DNA from: Aequorivita sublithincola DSM 14238
Lineage (GTDB): Bacteria > Bacteroidota > Bacteroidia > Flavobacteriales > Flavobacteriaceae
Assembly: GCF_000265385.1 (NCBI RefSeq)
Contig: NC_018013.1
Coordinates: 771,001-835,000 of the forward strand
Reading direction: 5' to 3'
DNA length: 64,000 nt
Positions 15,987 through 24,959 of this stretch are shown piece by piece. The stretch's first letter is position 1. Each line of letters starts with the position of its first letter. The notes beneath the pieces were generated by a model that worked only from the letters and a program-made list of their open reading frames with translations, was not told the DNA's origin and did no database searches. Both the position numbers and the translations under genes were made by a program.

Positions 15987-16766
15987 ATGGAAACATCAAA
16001 ACATTTTGATTTAAAAGGAAAAACAGCAGTAGTAACAGGTGGCGCAGGCGGCATAGGAAAAGCTTGCTGTGAAATATTAGCTGCTTATGGCGCAAAAGTC
16101 GTGGTTTCAGATTACAATTTGGAGGCCGCTAAAGAAACTTCAAAAGCAATAAACGATAATGATGGAACATCAATCGCTATTGATTGTAATGTACTTGAAG
16201 ACGATGCTTTAATTAATTTGGTAGATAAAACTGTTGAAAAATTTGGCAGTATCGAAATATTGGTAAATAACGTTGGTGGCGGTAGCGCAGGAAAAGAAAG
16301 CCCTTACGACATTGAGGTAGCGCAATTTAAAAAAGTGTTCGATATGAACGTTTTTAGTATGTGGCGTCTTTGCCAACTAGTTGCCCCTCATATGAAAAAA
16401 GCTGGTTACGGTAGTATTATTAATATGTCATCAATGGCTTCAATAAACAAAAGTCCTGCAATAAGTGCGTATGCATCATCAAAAGCAGCAATAAACCATA
16501 TGACGCGTAACCTCGCTTTTGATTATGGACCAGACAAAATCCGAGTAAATGCCATTGGACCTGGAGCAACAAGAACACACGCCTTAAGTACGGTATTGAC
16601 TCCAGATTTGGAAAAAGCTATGTTGAAGCACACCCCTATCCACAGATTGGGTGAATCTGAAGACATTGCAGGAGCCGTTCTTTATTTTGCAGCACCAATT
16701 TCCAGCTGGACTAGTGGTCAAGTTATTTTCATCAATGGTGGTGGCGAACAGACTTTGGATATGTAA
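15987..16766 (+). CDS. SDR oxidoreductase resembling 7-alpha-hydroxysteroid dehydrogenase
   Basis: This 259-residue short-chain dehydrogenase has TGGAGGIG for cofactor binding (residues 17-24), NNVGGG, the catalytic Ser in INMSSMASI, and YASSK. The C-terminal half (TRNLAFDYG, IRVNAIGPGA, HTPIHRLGE, SGQV with a terminal GGGEQ) is close to E. coli HdhA, the 7-alpha-hydroxysteroid dehydrogenase. An Asp after the second strand (VVSDYN) favours NAD. The exact substrate is not provable from sequence, but steroid- or bile-acid-like alcohols are a reasonable guess. It follows the amidohydrolase by 24 bases. Confidence 0.85.
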   Translation: METSKHFDLKGKTAVVTGGAGGIGKACCEILAAYGAKVVVSDYNLEAAKETSKAINDNDGTSIAIDCNVLEDDALINLVDKTVEKFGSIEILVNNVGGGSAGKESPYDIEVAQFKKVFDMNVFSMWRLCQLVAPHMKKAGYGSIINMSSMASINKSPAISAYASSKAAINHMTRNLAFDYGPDKIRVNAIGPGATRTHALSTVLTPDLEKAMLKHTPIHRLGESEDIAGAVLYFAAPISSWTSGQVIFINGGGEQTLDM

Positions 16767-16810
16767 TATTACATATAGAATTAAATTTATTTTTAATTAA
16801 GCAAGTATGC

Positions 16811-16850
16811 AGACCTTACAGTCCCAAGACGTTGGATTGTGAGGTCTTTT
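16811..16850 (+). terminator. Rho-independent terminator after SDR gene
   Basis: A 14-bp stem with two mismatched pairs (AGACCTTACAGTCC and GGATTGTGAGGTCT) and a nine-base loop, followed by TTTTACTT. It separates the operator-2 operon from the cardiolipin synthase gene. Confidence 0.8.
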
Positions 16851-16871
16851 ACTTAATACCTGAAAAACTTC

Positions 16872-16885
16872 TACTTTTAAAAGTA
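16872..16885. promoter_or_regulatory. Palindrome TACTTTTAAAAGTA upstream of cls
   Basis: A perfect 14-bp palindrome whose left half, TACTTTTA, also resembles a -7 box (seven of eight). It lies 17 bases before the cls start, downstream of a terminator, so it may hold the cls promoter. Confidence 0.4.
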
Positions 16886-16902
16886 AATAAACAAGAATAT
16901 TT

Positions 16903-18357
16903 ATGAATTGGATTCTAATCGCACAAATAGCCTACACCCTCTTAATGATTTTGGTTGTTTTAAGAGTATTATACGATACCCGAAGCAGCACAAAGGCTTT
17001 AGCGTACATCTTGTTTATTGTTTTTGTTCCAATTGTTGGGGTAATCTTTTATTTTTCCTTCGGAATCAATTACCGAAAACGAAAGTTATACACCAAAAAG
17101 ATTGTTCAAGATGAACCTCTTCGAGAACGTATCAAGAATAAAATGAATTTGTATTCTGATGCGATAAGCAATTCAGGATTGATACCAGAAAAAAGAGAAA
17201 CTTTAATTGAATATATTCGTCGCTCAAGTGGTAGCCCTTTAACCGCAAACAACAAAGTAAAGTTATTAATAAATGGAGAAGAGAAGTTCCCACAAGTATT
17301 AAGGGCATTAGAAAATGCAGTATCGCACATCCATATTGAATATTATATTTATGAAAATGATATTACAGGAAATCAAATTGCAGAAGTTCTTATAAAAAAG
17401 GCAAAAGAAGGTGTTCAAGTTCGTTTTATGTATGACGATTTTGGGAGTCATAGTTTAGGTAAGCCATTTATTCAAAAACTAAAAGATGCAGGCGTACAGA
17501 CTGCACCATTTTATAAGATAAAATGGTATGCATTGGCAAACCGTATTAATTACAGAAACCACAGAAAAATCATCATCATTGATGGTAAAACGAGCTTTGT
17601 TGGTGGTATTAATATGAGTGATAAGTATCGTAATGACTTAAATGAAGAAAATCATCTATTTTGGCGTGATACCCACTTAATGATTGAAGGACAAGCTTCG
17701 GCTTACTTGCAATATTTGTTTATTTGCGATTGGAATTTTTGCAGTACCGATGAAATACAATACCATACGGAATATTTCCCAGAATACATTCAGAGTAATA
17801 ATATAGAGAATGATGTTGTCCAGATTGCAGCTTCGGGTCCTGATAGCGAGCAACCTGTTATATTCTACTCATTGCTTGAAGCGATAAGTTCTGCCAAGAA
17901 AAAGATTTATATAACAAGCCCCTACTTTATTCCTGGCGAAAGTTTAATGGATGCATTAATTATTGCTATTCAAAGCGGACTGGATGTGAAAATAATTATT
18001 CCGGGAATATCAGATTCCAAGATGGTCAACGCAGCTGCCAGTGCTTATTATACAGAACTGCTAGCGTATGGAGCAAAAATCTATAAATACAACAAAGGTT
18101 TTGTTCACGCCAAGACAATGGTAATAGATGATGATTTAGCCATAATCGGTTCGGCAAATATGGATTATCGCAGCTTCGATTTAAACTTTGAAGTTAATGC
18201 TATGATTTATAGTAAGGACGTTGCACAAAAACTTACGAAAGCTTTTGATGATGATCTTTTAGTTTCTGAACAAATTATTTCAAAAAATTGGTTAGCACGT
18301 CCAAAGCATATCCATCTCTGGGAAAAGATAGTTAGACTTTTGTCGCCATTCCTTTGA
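16903..18357 (+). CDS. cls: Cardiolipin synthase (phospholipase D superfamily)
   Basis: This 484-residue protein has two N-terminal membrane helices (residues 3-25 and 35-55), then two phospholipase D HKD motifs: HRKIIIIDG followed by FVGGINMSD, and HAKTMVIDD followed by IIGSANMD. The length and helix pair match Cls-type cardiolipin synthases, which join two phosphatidylglycerols into cardiolipin in the inner membrane. It is separated from the SDR gene by a terminator and lies just before operator 3, so it may be a stand-alone gene inside the island. Confidence 0.9.
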   Translation: MNWILIAQIAYTLLMILVVLRVLYDTRSSTKALAYILFIVFVPIVGVIFYFSFGINYRKRKLYTKKIVQDEPLRERIKNKMNLYSDAISNSGLIPEKRETLIEYIRRSSGSPLTANNKVKLLINGEEKFPQVLRALENAVSHIHIEYYIYENDITGNQIAEVLIKKAKEGVQVRFMYDDFGSHSLGKPFIQKLKDAGVQTAPFYKIKWYALANRINYRNHRKIIIIDGKTSFVGGINMSDKYRNDLNEENHLFWRDTHLMIEGQASAYLQYLFICDWNFCSTDEIQYHTEYFPEYIQSNNIENDVVQIAASGPDSEQPVIFYSLLEAISSAKKKIYITSPYFIPGESLMDALIIAIQSGLDVKIIIPGISDSKMVNAAASAYYTELLAYGAKIYKYNKGFVHAKTMVIDDDLAIIGSANMDYRSFDLNFEVNAMIYSKDVAQKLTKAFDDDLLVSEQIISKNWLARPKHIHLWEKIVRLLSPFL

Positions 18358-18394
18358 TTTACAGGAAATAAAAAATTAACATAAATTTAATTTC

Positions 18395-18431
18395 ATTTAG
18401 TTCGTATTGTTACGAACTAAATGTAAATTTG
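18395..18431 (+). promoter_or_regulatory. GbsR-type operator 3 with -7 box
   Basis: Perfect inverted repeat with the same arms as operator 2 (18395-18405 and 18412-18422) and a six-base spacer. The -7 box TAAATTTG at 18424-18431 again starts two bases after the right arm. It controls the tolC-hlyD-MFS-gbsR operon. Confidence 0.85.
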
Positions 18432-18514
18432 TATTCGAATTAATTGCAGGTATTGTAAACCATTCTTAATTCCGAAGATAATAACAAATTATAAGTTTTA
18501 TCATTAACTTGAAA

Positions 18515-19846
18515 ATGCAAAAAATGAAAAATATAAAATATCTAACGCTTCTGGGCTTTATGCTGTTAGGTTTAAATACCCAGACAATAGTTGCACAACA
18601 GATGCAAGAACGCATAATGACGGTACAAGAACTTGCCGAAAGTGTTCAGGCAAATAACATTCAATTAAAATTGGCAAAATCTTCTGTGGATGTTTCGGAC
18701 GCAACAATTGGCGAAGTGAAAGTTAATAGGCTTCCAGATATCGGTACAGATGTGAGTGCTTTTTATTTAAGTGATGTGAGCATTTATGATACGGGTTTCA
18801 ACAAATTGCAAAAAGTAGATATTCCAAATTTTGGTAATCAATTCAATGTAAATGTCAGTCAATTGATTTTTGCCGGTGGAAAAATCAACAAATCCATTGA
18901 ACTTGCCGAGATGAGTAAAACATTGTCTGAAAATCAATTAGGAGATACCGAGCAAGGTATTAAATTAAGTGCCACAGAGCTATATCTAAATCTTTACAAT
19001 CTTCAAAATCAAAAAACAATTCTCAAAAATAATAGGGATTTAGCGACCGAACGCACTAAAAATACCGAGTATTTCTATGAGCAGGATATGATTACAAAGA
19101 ATGAAATGCTCCGTGCGCAAGTACTAGAACGACAATTAGAACAAAGCATTTTACAGGTAGAAAACGCTATTTTAATTACTAATAAAAATTTGACCCTACT
19201 CGCCGGCCTTGATGAAAATATTTTAATTATTCCTACTATTGATAATATCAATCATCAAATACGCAAACAGGACGAAACCTTTTATCGCGAAATAGCATTT
19301 CAGAAAAATCCGCAACTTACCGCAAGTGATACACAGATAGCTATAGCCGAAAAAAATCTTGAACTTACCCGCACAGATAGATCACCTATTTTAGCTGGAT
19401 TTGCAGGTTATAATGCCAGTCGTCCACAAACATCTGGCACGCCAGCAGATCTTTATTCCAATACATATCAAGTAGGATTAAGTCTTTCCTATAATATTGA
19501 AACGCTGTTTAAAAATCCAAAAAAAGAAGCAGTCGATAAAGTTTTAATCGATCAAGCTACTTTGGCAAAAGAAGCGGTAAGACAGCGCATAGAAGGAGAT
19601 GTAAATGCAGCCTTTAAAAACTATAATTTAGCAATTGCGCAATTAGAAGTAAGCTCAGTTAACCAATCCGCAGCTGACGAAAATTATCGAATTACTGAAT
19701 TGAAATATAAAAACCAGTTGGTCACATATATTGAAATAATAGATGCAGCAAACACAAAGTTGCAGGCAGAATTACAAATGCTAGATGATCAGACAGATAT
19801 AATTCTGAATTACGTAAGACTTCTTCGAGTTACAGGACAATTATAA
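18515..19846 (+). CDS. TolC-family outer-membrane efflux protein
   Basis: This protein of about 443 residues has a signal peptide ending VAQQ and the TolC-type duplicated pattern of long amphipathic helices separated by beta segments. Typical sequences are NNIQLKLAKSSVDVSDATIGEVKVNRLPDI near the start and EIIDAANTKLQAELQMLDDQTDIILNYVRLLR at the end. The ATG at 18515 is chosen over the TTG at 18509. It forms the exit channel of the pump encoded by the next two genes. Confidence 0.88.
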   Translation: MQKMKNIKYLTLLGFMLLGLNTQTIVAQQMQERIMTVQELAESVQANNIQLKLAKSSVDVSDATIGEVKVNRLPDIGTDVSAFYLSDVSIYDTGFNKLQKVDIPNFGNQFNVNVSQLIFAGGKINKSIELAEMSKTLSENQLGDTEQGIKLSATELYLNLYNLQNQKTILKNNRDLATERTKNTEYFYEQDMITKNEMLRAQVLERQLEQSILQVENAILITNKNLTLLAGLDENILIIPTIDNINHQIRKQDETFYREIAFQKNPQLTASDTQIAIAEKNLELTRTDRSPILAGFAGYNASRPQTSGTPADLYSNTYQVGLSLSYNIETLFKNPKKEAVDKVLIDQATLAKEAVRQRIEGDVNAAFKNYNLAIAQLEVSSVNQSAADENYRITELKYKNQLVTYIEIIDAANTKLQAELQMLDDQTDIILNYVRLLRVTGQL

Positions 19847-19871
19847 AACCATCAATTAAAGATTAAACACT

Positions 19872-20986
19872 ATGGCAACTTCAGAATCCAAATCAGAAAC
19901 AGCACCAGAATCAACGCCCGAATCTGCACCGAAAGCAACACCAAAAGCGAAGAAAAAAAACAAATTATATCTAACGCTTTTAAATGCATTTGTATTTATT
20001 ATAACATTACTTGTTATCTGGTTTGTGGTAAAAAATTATCTACACATTAATGATGATACCTATGTGAGCGATGCACAAGTAAAAGCTTATATAAGTCCAG
20101 TAAACTCGAGAGTTCCAGGATATATAGACGAAATATATTTTACAGAACATCAATCAGTTAAAAAAGGAGATACACTTCTTACACTCGATAAAACAGATTT
20201 TTTGAATGCCATCGCGCAAGCTGAAGCAGGTTTAAGCCAAGCAATAGCGGGCAAAGCTTCCGTAAAAACTTCCATAGCTCGCGTTGGCAGTAGCGAAGGT
20301 ACGGTAGCTGCAAATATGTTAGGTGTAAAAGCGCAACTTAATAATTCGCAAGCAGATCTGGCTCGCTATAAAAACCTATTAGCAAATGACGCTGTAACAT
20401 TACAACAGTATCAACAAATTGAGACACAAGTAAAAACATTACAGTCGCAGTATAATGCGCTAAGCAAACAAAAAAATACAGCGCAGCTTTCTACAAATGA
20501 AACAGAATCTCAACTTGCCGTTAGTGATGCACAAATAAAAGCAGCGGAAGCGGGACTGGAAAGAGCAAAACTCAATTTAAATTATACAGTAATCACAGCT
20601 CCCGAAGATGGTATTATGGGAAGAAGAACGATTACCGCCGGCCAATATATCCAGCCAGGACAGCAGATTGCAGCTTTAGTACAGAATAACAAAAAATGGA
20701 TTGAAGCCATTTGCTGGAAACGCAATTACCACTAGTTCAAATAGGCGATAAAATACCTTTTACTGTGGATGCAATAGGAAAAACCAAATTTGAAGGTAAA
20801 ATAGTTTCAATTTCAGCGGCTACCGGTTCTGAATATTCTGCAATACCTACCGACAACTCTGCGGGAAATTTTGTAAAAGTCCAACAGCGTATTCCAGTAA
20901 AAATAGAATTTACAGAAAATAATGATGCCAAAGCACTAGGAAAAGTACGCGTGGGAATGAATGTGGTAATGACGCTAAAAGACTAA
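19872..20986 (+). pseudogene. HlyD/EmrA-family membrane-fusion protein, frameshifted
   Basis: The first frame (19872-20735) holds a basic, Ala/Pro-rich N-tail, a membrane helix (about residues 35-58), the lipoyl-like DDTYVSDAQVKAYISPVNSRVPGYI, a coiled coil, and ITAPEDGIMGRR. It then derails after QNNKKWIEA, reads six to nine unrelated residues and stops. The continuation (ETQLPLVQIGDKI to the end at 20986) is in the -1 frame. Restoring one base after position 20708 gives WIEANLLETQLPL, matching the EmrA pattern. The lesion must lie between 20705 and 20732. A true mutation would disable the pump; a sequencing error is possible. No slippery heptamer is present. Confidence 0.85.
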
Positions 20987-20990
20987 TAAA

Positions 20991-22604
20991 ATGTACAACA
21001 AAGGCTTATTTGCAGATTGGGTTCCCAAACCATTGATGCTGGTTTTGATTCTTGTTTTCCTCATACCTATTTTAGTGGTAAATGGCGTTTATACAGGTAA
21101 TATTAGTTATATGGTCGGCAGTCTTGGAACTCATAACGAGTGGATTGTTTTTGCGAATTATGCAGGTGTAGTAGGAATGGGCGTTAGTCTGCCACTAATC
21201 TTTAGATATAAATTGCGTTTTTATACTAAATTTTTAATGGTGCGAACGCTTCTGTTCCTGGCCATTGCAAGCTTTATGATTGGGACTACAGATAATGTAA
21301 TCGTGATTGTCTCTTCAACATTCTTCATTGGCTTCCTAAAAATGTTTGCACTCATCGAGCTTATTATGCCAACGATGTTTATGATTAGTCCCGATGGAAA
21401 TCGACCAAAATTTTATTCAATATTCTACCCTTCCGCAATCGTATTTCCGCAATTAGCTGGATATTTAATGGTGCGTTTTGGTTTTAGCACATACTGGCAA
21501 AATGCCAATTTTATAATGGCAATTATAATGTTATCATTAGCTGGGCTGGCATTAATTTTCATGCACAACCAGCGTTACGATAAAAAGGTTTCATTAAAAG
21601 GAATCGACTGGACAGGATTATTTTTATTTACGAATGTATTTTTAGCTTTAGCATACTTCATCTCGTTTGCAAAACAACAAAATTATTTCAGGTCAGATAA
21701 TATTATGCTGGCTGTGGGAATTATGGTTTTAGGAAGCGTTCTGTATGCCATCAACCAACGGCTTAAAGAAAATCCGTTTATACACTTTGGCTTTCTTAAA
21801 AACTACAGCGTCATTCACGGAATTATGATGTTATTAATGCTTGGTTTCTTCTTGGCTGGAGGTTCGCTTCAAAGTAAAATTACAATGGGAATACTAGGTT
21901 TTGATTCGGTTATGGATAATTCCTTCAACCTTTGGATGATTCCCGGACTACTTATAGCTATTGTTTTTAGTATGAAGTGGTTGGTAAATAATAAATCACT
22001 CAAAATATATATCCTTACTGGCTTTACGGCTTTCATCCTATATTATGTACTTATGTACTTCTTGGTTTCAAGAGGATTGAGTTATGAGCAATTAATTATC
22101 CCAAATATAATTCGAGGTTTCGGCATGGCCGTTTTATTTATAGGCGTATGGCTGTACGCTCTTGGTGATTTAAAACCAGATGCTATGTTGGGAGCTGCTG
22201 CTGTAATGATTATTGTAAGAACGATGATAGGTCCGGGACTATGGAGTTTAGGATTTAATTATATAGACAGTATTTGGAGTTTGGAAGCTTTGACTAATAT
22301 GGCAGGAAAAATGGATGCCTCTGCCTATTCCCAACAAACCGCAATGGGGCTTTATAAAACAATAAATCTAGATTCACTTATGATTTCCACGAAGAGATTG
22401 TATGGATTGTTGGTAATGTTAGGTGGAGCAGTATTGGTCTATGTCTCTTTTCTCAATCTTGATGGCTTGAGCAAACGTAGTGTTATACTATTGCGCAAAC
22501 GTCTTAAAGGACAAACTACAAAAGGCTATGTACGCGAGGTAGCATTACAGGAAGAAGAAGAATTACAAGAAGAAATTAAAGCTGCAAGTGCCGTGGCCGT
22601 TTAG
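20991..22604 (+). CDS. DHA2-like (EmrB-type) MFS efflux transporter
   Basis: This 537-residue polytopic protein has about 14 hydrophobic segments, as in the DHA2 drug:proton antiporter branch, and a hydrophilic C-terminal tail rich in Glu (EEEELQEEIK). The start at 20991 is four bases after the HlyD stop. With the TolC- and HlyD-type genes before it, it makes an EmrAB-TolC-like tripartite exporter. The sequence is divergent from E. coli EmrB, so substrates are open. Confidence 0.83.
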   Translation: MYNKGLFADWVPKPLMLVLILVFLIPILVVNGVYTGNISYMVGSLGTHNEWIVFANYAGVVGMGVSLPLIFRYKLRFYTKFLMVRTLLFLAIASFMIGTTDNVIVIVSSTFFIGFLKMFALIELIMPTMFMISPDGNRPKFYSIFYPSAIVFPQLAGYLMVRFGFSTYWQNANFIMAIIMLSLAGLALIFMHNQRYDKKVSLKGIDWTGLFLFTNVFLALAYFISFAKQQNYFRSDNIMLAVGIMVLGSVLYAINQRLKENPFIHFGFLKNYSVIHGIMMLLMLGFFLAGGSLQSKITMGILGFDSVMDNSFNLWMIPGLLIAIVFSMKWLVNNKSLKIYILTGFTAFILYYVLMYFLVSRGLSYEQLIIPNIIRGFGMAVLFIGVWLYALGDLKPDAMLGAAAVMIIVRTMIGPGLWSLGFNYIDSIWSLEALTNMAGKMDASAYSQQTAMGLYKTINLDSLMISTKRLYGLLVMLGGAVLVYVSFLNLDGLSKRSVILLRKRLKGQTTKGYVREVALQEEEELQEEIKAASAVAV

Positions 22605-22625
22605 AAATATAAGGTAGATAATGAT

Positions 22626-23126
22626 ATGATAAAAGAAAATATATCTAAAGAGAATAGTTTATTGATTGAAGAGATAGGATTAGTCATTGAAGAACGAGCT
22701 GACTTACCGCCACTGGCAGCACGCATATATGCAACACTGATTTTAGCATCAGATGATGGATTGACTTTTGAGGATATCACAGAAATGCATCAGGCAAGTA
22801 AAAGCGCCGCTTCAAATAATCTGAATGTATTGTTCAAGCTTGAATATGTAGCATATTTTACAAAGCCTGGAGAACGAAAACGCTATCTTAAAGCATCGAA
22901 GTTTTATGTAAAAACCGCCATAGAAAAGTATAGCGAGTTATTTGAGAAGGAAGTTCGCGTTGTAGGTAAAATAAACGAATTCAATAGAAAATACAATCCT
23001 GAAAAGTTTAAAAATGAAAGATCCGAAGGAATACTATATCAAGAATATCTCACTAATTTAACTGAAGGCTTTAAAAAGAAAATGAAAGAGGTTGAAAATA
23101 TGCAACAGCAAGAAGATATTTTTTAA
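22626..23126 (+). CDS. GbsR/MarR-family transcriptional regulator 2
   Basis: This 166-residue protein is a paralogue of the regulator at 12321: PPLAARIYATLILASDDGLTF, KSAASNNLNVLFKLEYV and TKPGERKRYLKAS align closely in the DNA-binding core, while the C-terminal helices diverge. It is the last gene of the pump operon, 21 bases after the transporter, so it is probably a feedback regulator acting on the same operators. Which ligand each paralogue senses may differ. Confidence 0.85.
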   Translation: MIKENISKENSLLIEEIGLVIEERADLPPLAARIYATLILASDDGLTFEDITEMHQASKSAASNNLNVLFKLEYVAYFTKPGERKRYLKASKFYVKTAIEKYSELFEKEVRVVGKINEFNRKYNPEKFKNERSEGILYQEYLTNLTEGFKKKMKEVENMQQQEDIF

Positions 23127-23186
23127 ATCAATGACAGACAAATATTTCATCATTGATAAAGCTGCATTTTATGTTTCTTACTAAAA

Positions 23187-23209
23187 TAAGTTGACAAAAA
23201 TTCAACTTA
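23187..23209 (+). terminator. Possible weak terminator after the efflux operon
   Basis: An 8-bp stem TAAGTTGA/TCAACTTA with a 7-base loop, followed by CTTTAAAA. The T-tract is poor, so this is a tentative end for the pump operon. Confidence 0.35.
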
Positions 23210-23235
23210 CTTTAAAACGAGATAGACCTTTAAAC

Positions 23236-23265
23236 AAAAAAAGCTCCAGATTTCTCTGAAGCTTT
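23236..23265 (-). terminator. Terminator of tRNA-Leu
   Basis: An 11-bp stem with one mismatch (AAAGCTCCAGA and TCTGAAGCTTT, 23240-23265). On the reverse strand it is followed by a run of seven T residues. Confidence 0.8.
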
Positions 23266-23272
23266 CTACTTG

Positions 23273-23354
23273 TACAGGCGGAGAGACTCGAACTCTCACA
23301 CCTCACGGCACTAGATCCTAAGTCTAGCGTGTCTACCAATTCCACCACGCCTGC
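23273..23354 (-). tRNA. trnL-UAG: tRNA-Leu (anticodon UAG)
   Basis: The reverse strand folds as a class II tRNA of 82 bases without CCA. The acceptor is GCAGGCG/CGCCTGT, with a G-U first pair. The anticodon stem CTAGA/TCTAG encloses loop CTTAGGA, giving anticodon UAG. A variable arm is present, and the T arm holds the usual GTTCGAG. The long variable arm and GGTAGACAC D-loop fit leucine. Confidence 0.93.
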
Positions 23355-23548
23355 ATAAATTCTTTCACAACACTTAGGACATATTGTAAAAGGAGTGCAA
23401 ATATAAACAAGATTTCGGTTTTAAAAATATTTATTTTTATAAATTTTAAAATCTGCTAAATGTTAGTTAAACCGAAGCAGCATTTTTAGTATTTACCACG
23501 TTCTTTTAGTGGTGTTTTGTACTTTAGCGTTTCTTCAAAAACAACAAA

Positions 23549-24937
23549 ATGAAAAGTGCAAAACCTTATATTGAAAAAAACAAAGATCGATTTATAGATG
23601 AATTGATCGAATTACTTAAAATACCATCAATCAGCGCAGATTCAGCATACAAAAAAGATGTTCTTAAAACTGCGGAAGCCGTGAAAAAACAACTTGAAAA
23701 AGCGGGTTGCGATGCAGTTGAAATATGTGAAACGCCAGGATACCCTATTGTTTACGGCGAAAAGATGATTGACAAAAAATTACCAACCATTTTGGTGTAT
23801 GGCCATTACGATGTGCAACCGCCAGATCCATTGGATTTATGGGAAAGTCCGCCATTTGAACCTGTAATCAAAAAAACAAAATTACATCCTGAAGGAGCCA
23901 TTTTCGCCCGAGGAAGTTGTGATGATAAAGGCCAAATGTATATGCACGTAAAAGCTCTGGAATATATGACCGAAACCGACCAACTGCCCTGCAACGTAAA
24001 ATTTATGATTGAAGGCGAAGAGGAAGTGGGTAGTAGTAGCTTGGAATGGTTTGTTTCAAAAAACCACGATAAACTTGCTAACGATGTTATTTTAATAAGC
24101 GACACTGGGATGATTTCTAAAAATACTCCTTCAATAACAACAGGTCTTCGCGGTCTTAGTTATGTAGAAGTAGAAGTTACTGGTCCAAATCGAGATTTAC
24201 ACAGCGGACTTTATGGAGGCGCGGTAGCAAACCCAATAAATGTGCTGACTAAAATGATTGCCTCACTTCACGATGAAAATAATCATATCACTATTCCTGG
24301 GTTTTATGATGACGTAGAAGAACTTTCAAAAGAAGAACGAGAGAAAATGGCTGAGGCACCTTTCAACTTAAAAGATTACGAAGAATCTATAGCTATTGAT
24401 TCAGTGTATGGCGAAAAAGGATATTCAACAAATGAGCGAAATTCTATCCGGCCAACTTTAGATGTAAACGGAATTTGGGGTGGTTACATTGGTGAAGGTG
24501 CAAAAACCGTAATAGCAAGCCAAGCTTTCGCGAAAATAAGTATGCGTTTGGTGCCAAATCAAGATTGGAAAAAGATAACAGAACTTTTCAAAAATCACTT
24601 TGAAAGTATTGCTCCAAAAGGTGTTCGCGTAAAAGTGAAACCGCATCACGGCGGGCAAGCTTACGTTACGCCAATTAATAGTTTAGGCTATAAAGCAGCT
24701 GAAAAAGCATATGAAGAAACCTTCGGGAAAACTCCAATTCCGCAACGAAGCGGCGGAAGTATTCCAATTGTAGCTTTGTTTGAAAAAGAATTGAAAAGCA
24801 AAACTATTTTAATGGGCTTTGGTTTGGATAGTGACGCCATTCACTCACCTAACGAACATTTTGGTATTTGGAACTATTTAAAGGGAATTGAGACTATTCC
24901 TCAGTTTTATCATTTCTTTACGGAGATGAGTAAGTAA
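23549..24937 (+). CDS. M20-family dipeptidase
   Basis: This 462-residue zinc peptidase has the M20 metal-binding pattern: GHYDVQPPD, GSCDDKGQ, the catalytic Glu pair in EGEEEVGS, and a late histidine in SDAIHSPNEH. The inserted dimerisation domain runs from about residue 195 to 370, beginning near GLRGLSYVEVEVTGPNRDLHSG. This matches the CNDP/DUG1-like dipeptidase branch, which cleaves dipeptides in the cytosol. It is monocistronic and follows a divergent tRNA. Confidence 0.87.
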   Translation: MKSAKPYIEKNKDRFIDELIELLKIPSISADSAYKKDVLKTAEAVKKQLEKAGCDAVEICETPGYPIVYGEKMIDKKLPTILVYGHYDVQPPDPLDLWESPPFEPVIKKTKLHPEGAIFARGSCDDKGQMYMHVKALEYMTETDQLPCNVKFMIEGEEEVGSSSLEWFVSKNHDKLANDVILISDTGMISKNTPSITTGLRGLSYVEVEVTGPNRDLHSGLYGGAVANPINVLTKMIASLHDENNHITIPGFYDDVEELSKEEREKMAEAPFNLKDYEESIAIDSVYGEKGYSTNERNSIRPTLDVNGIWGGYIGEGAKTVIASQAFAKISMRLVPNQDWKKITELFKNHFESIAPKGVRVKVKPHHGGQAYVTPINSLGYKAAEKAYEETFGKTPIPQRSGGSIPIVALFEKELKSKTILMGFGLDSDAIHSPNEHFGIWNYLKGIETIPQFYHFFTEMSK

Positions 24938-24959
24938 TTAATTAGTAAGGCTGAGAAAT

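Noticed and set aside
16872..16885. A fourth GbsR operator before cls
   Set aside because: The palindrome lacks the GTTCG/CGAAC core, so it is unrelated to the three operators.
20690..20735. Programmed frameshift in the HlyD gene
   Set aside because: The A-run at 20691-20696 is too early, because an in-frame TGA follows in the -1 frame; no slippery heptamer or stem is visible after it.
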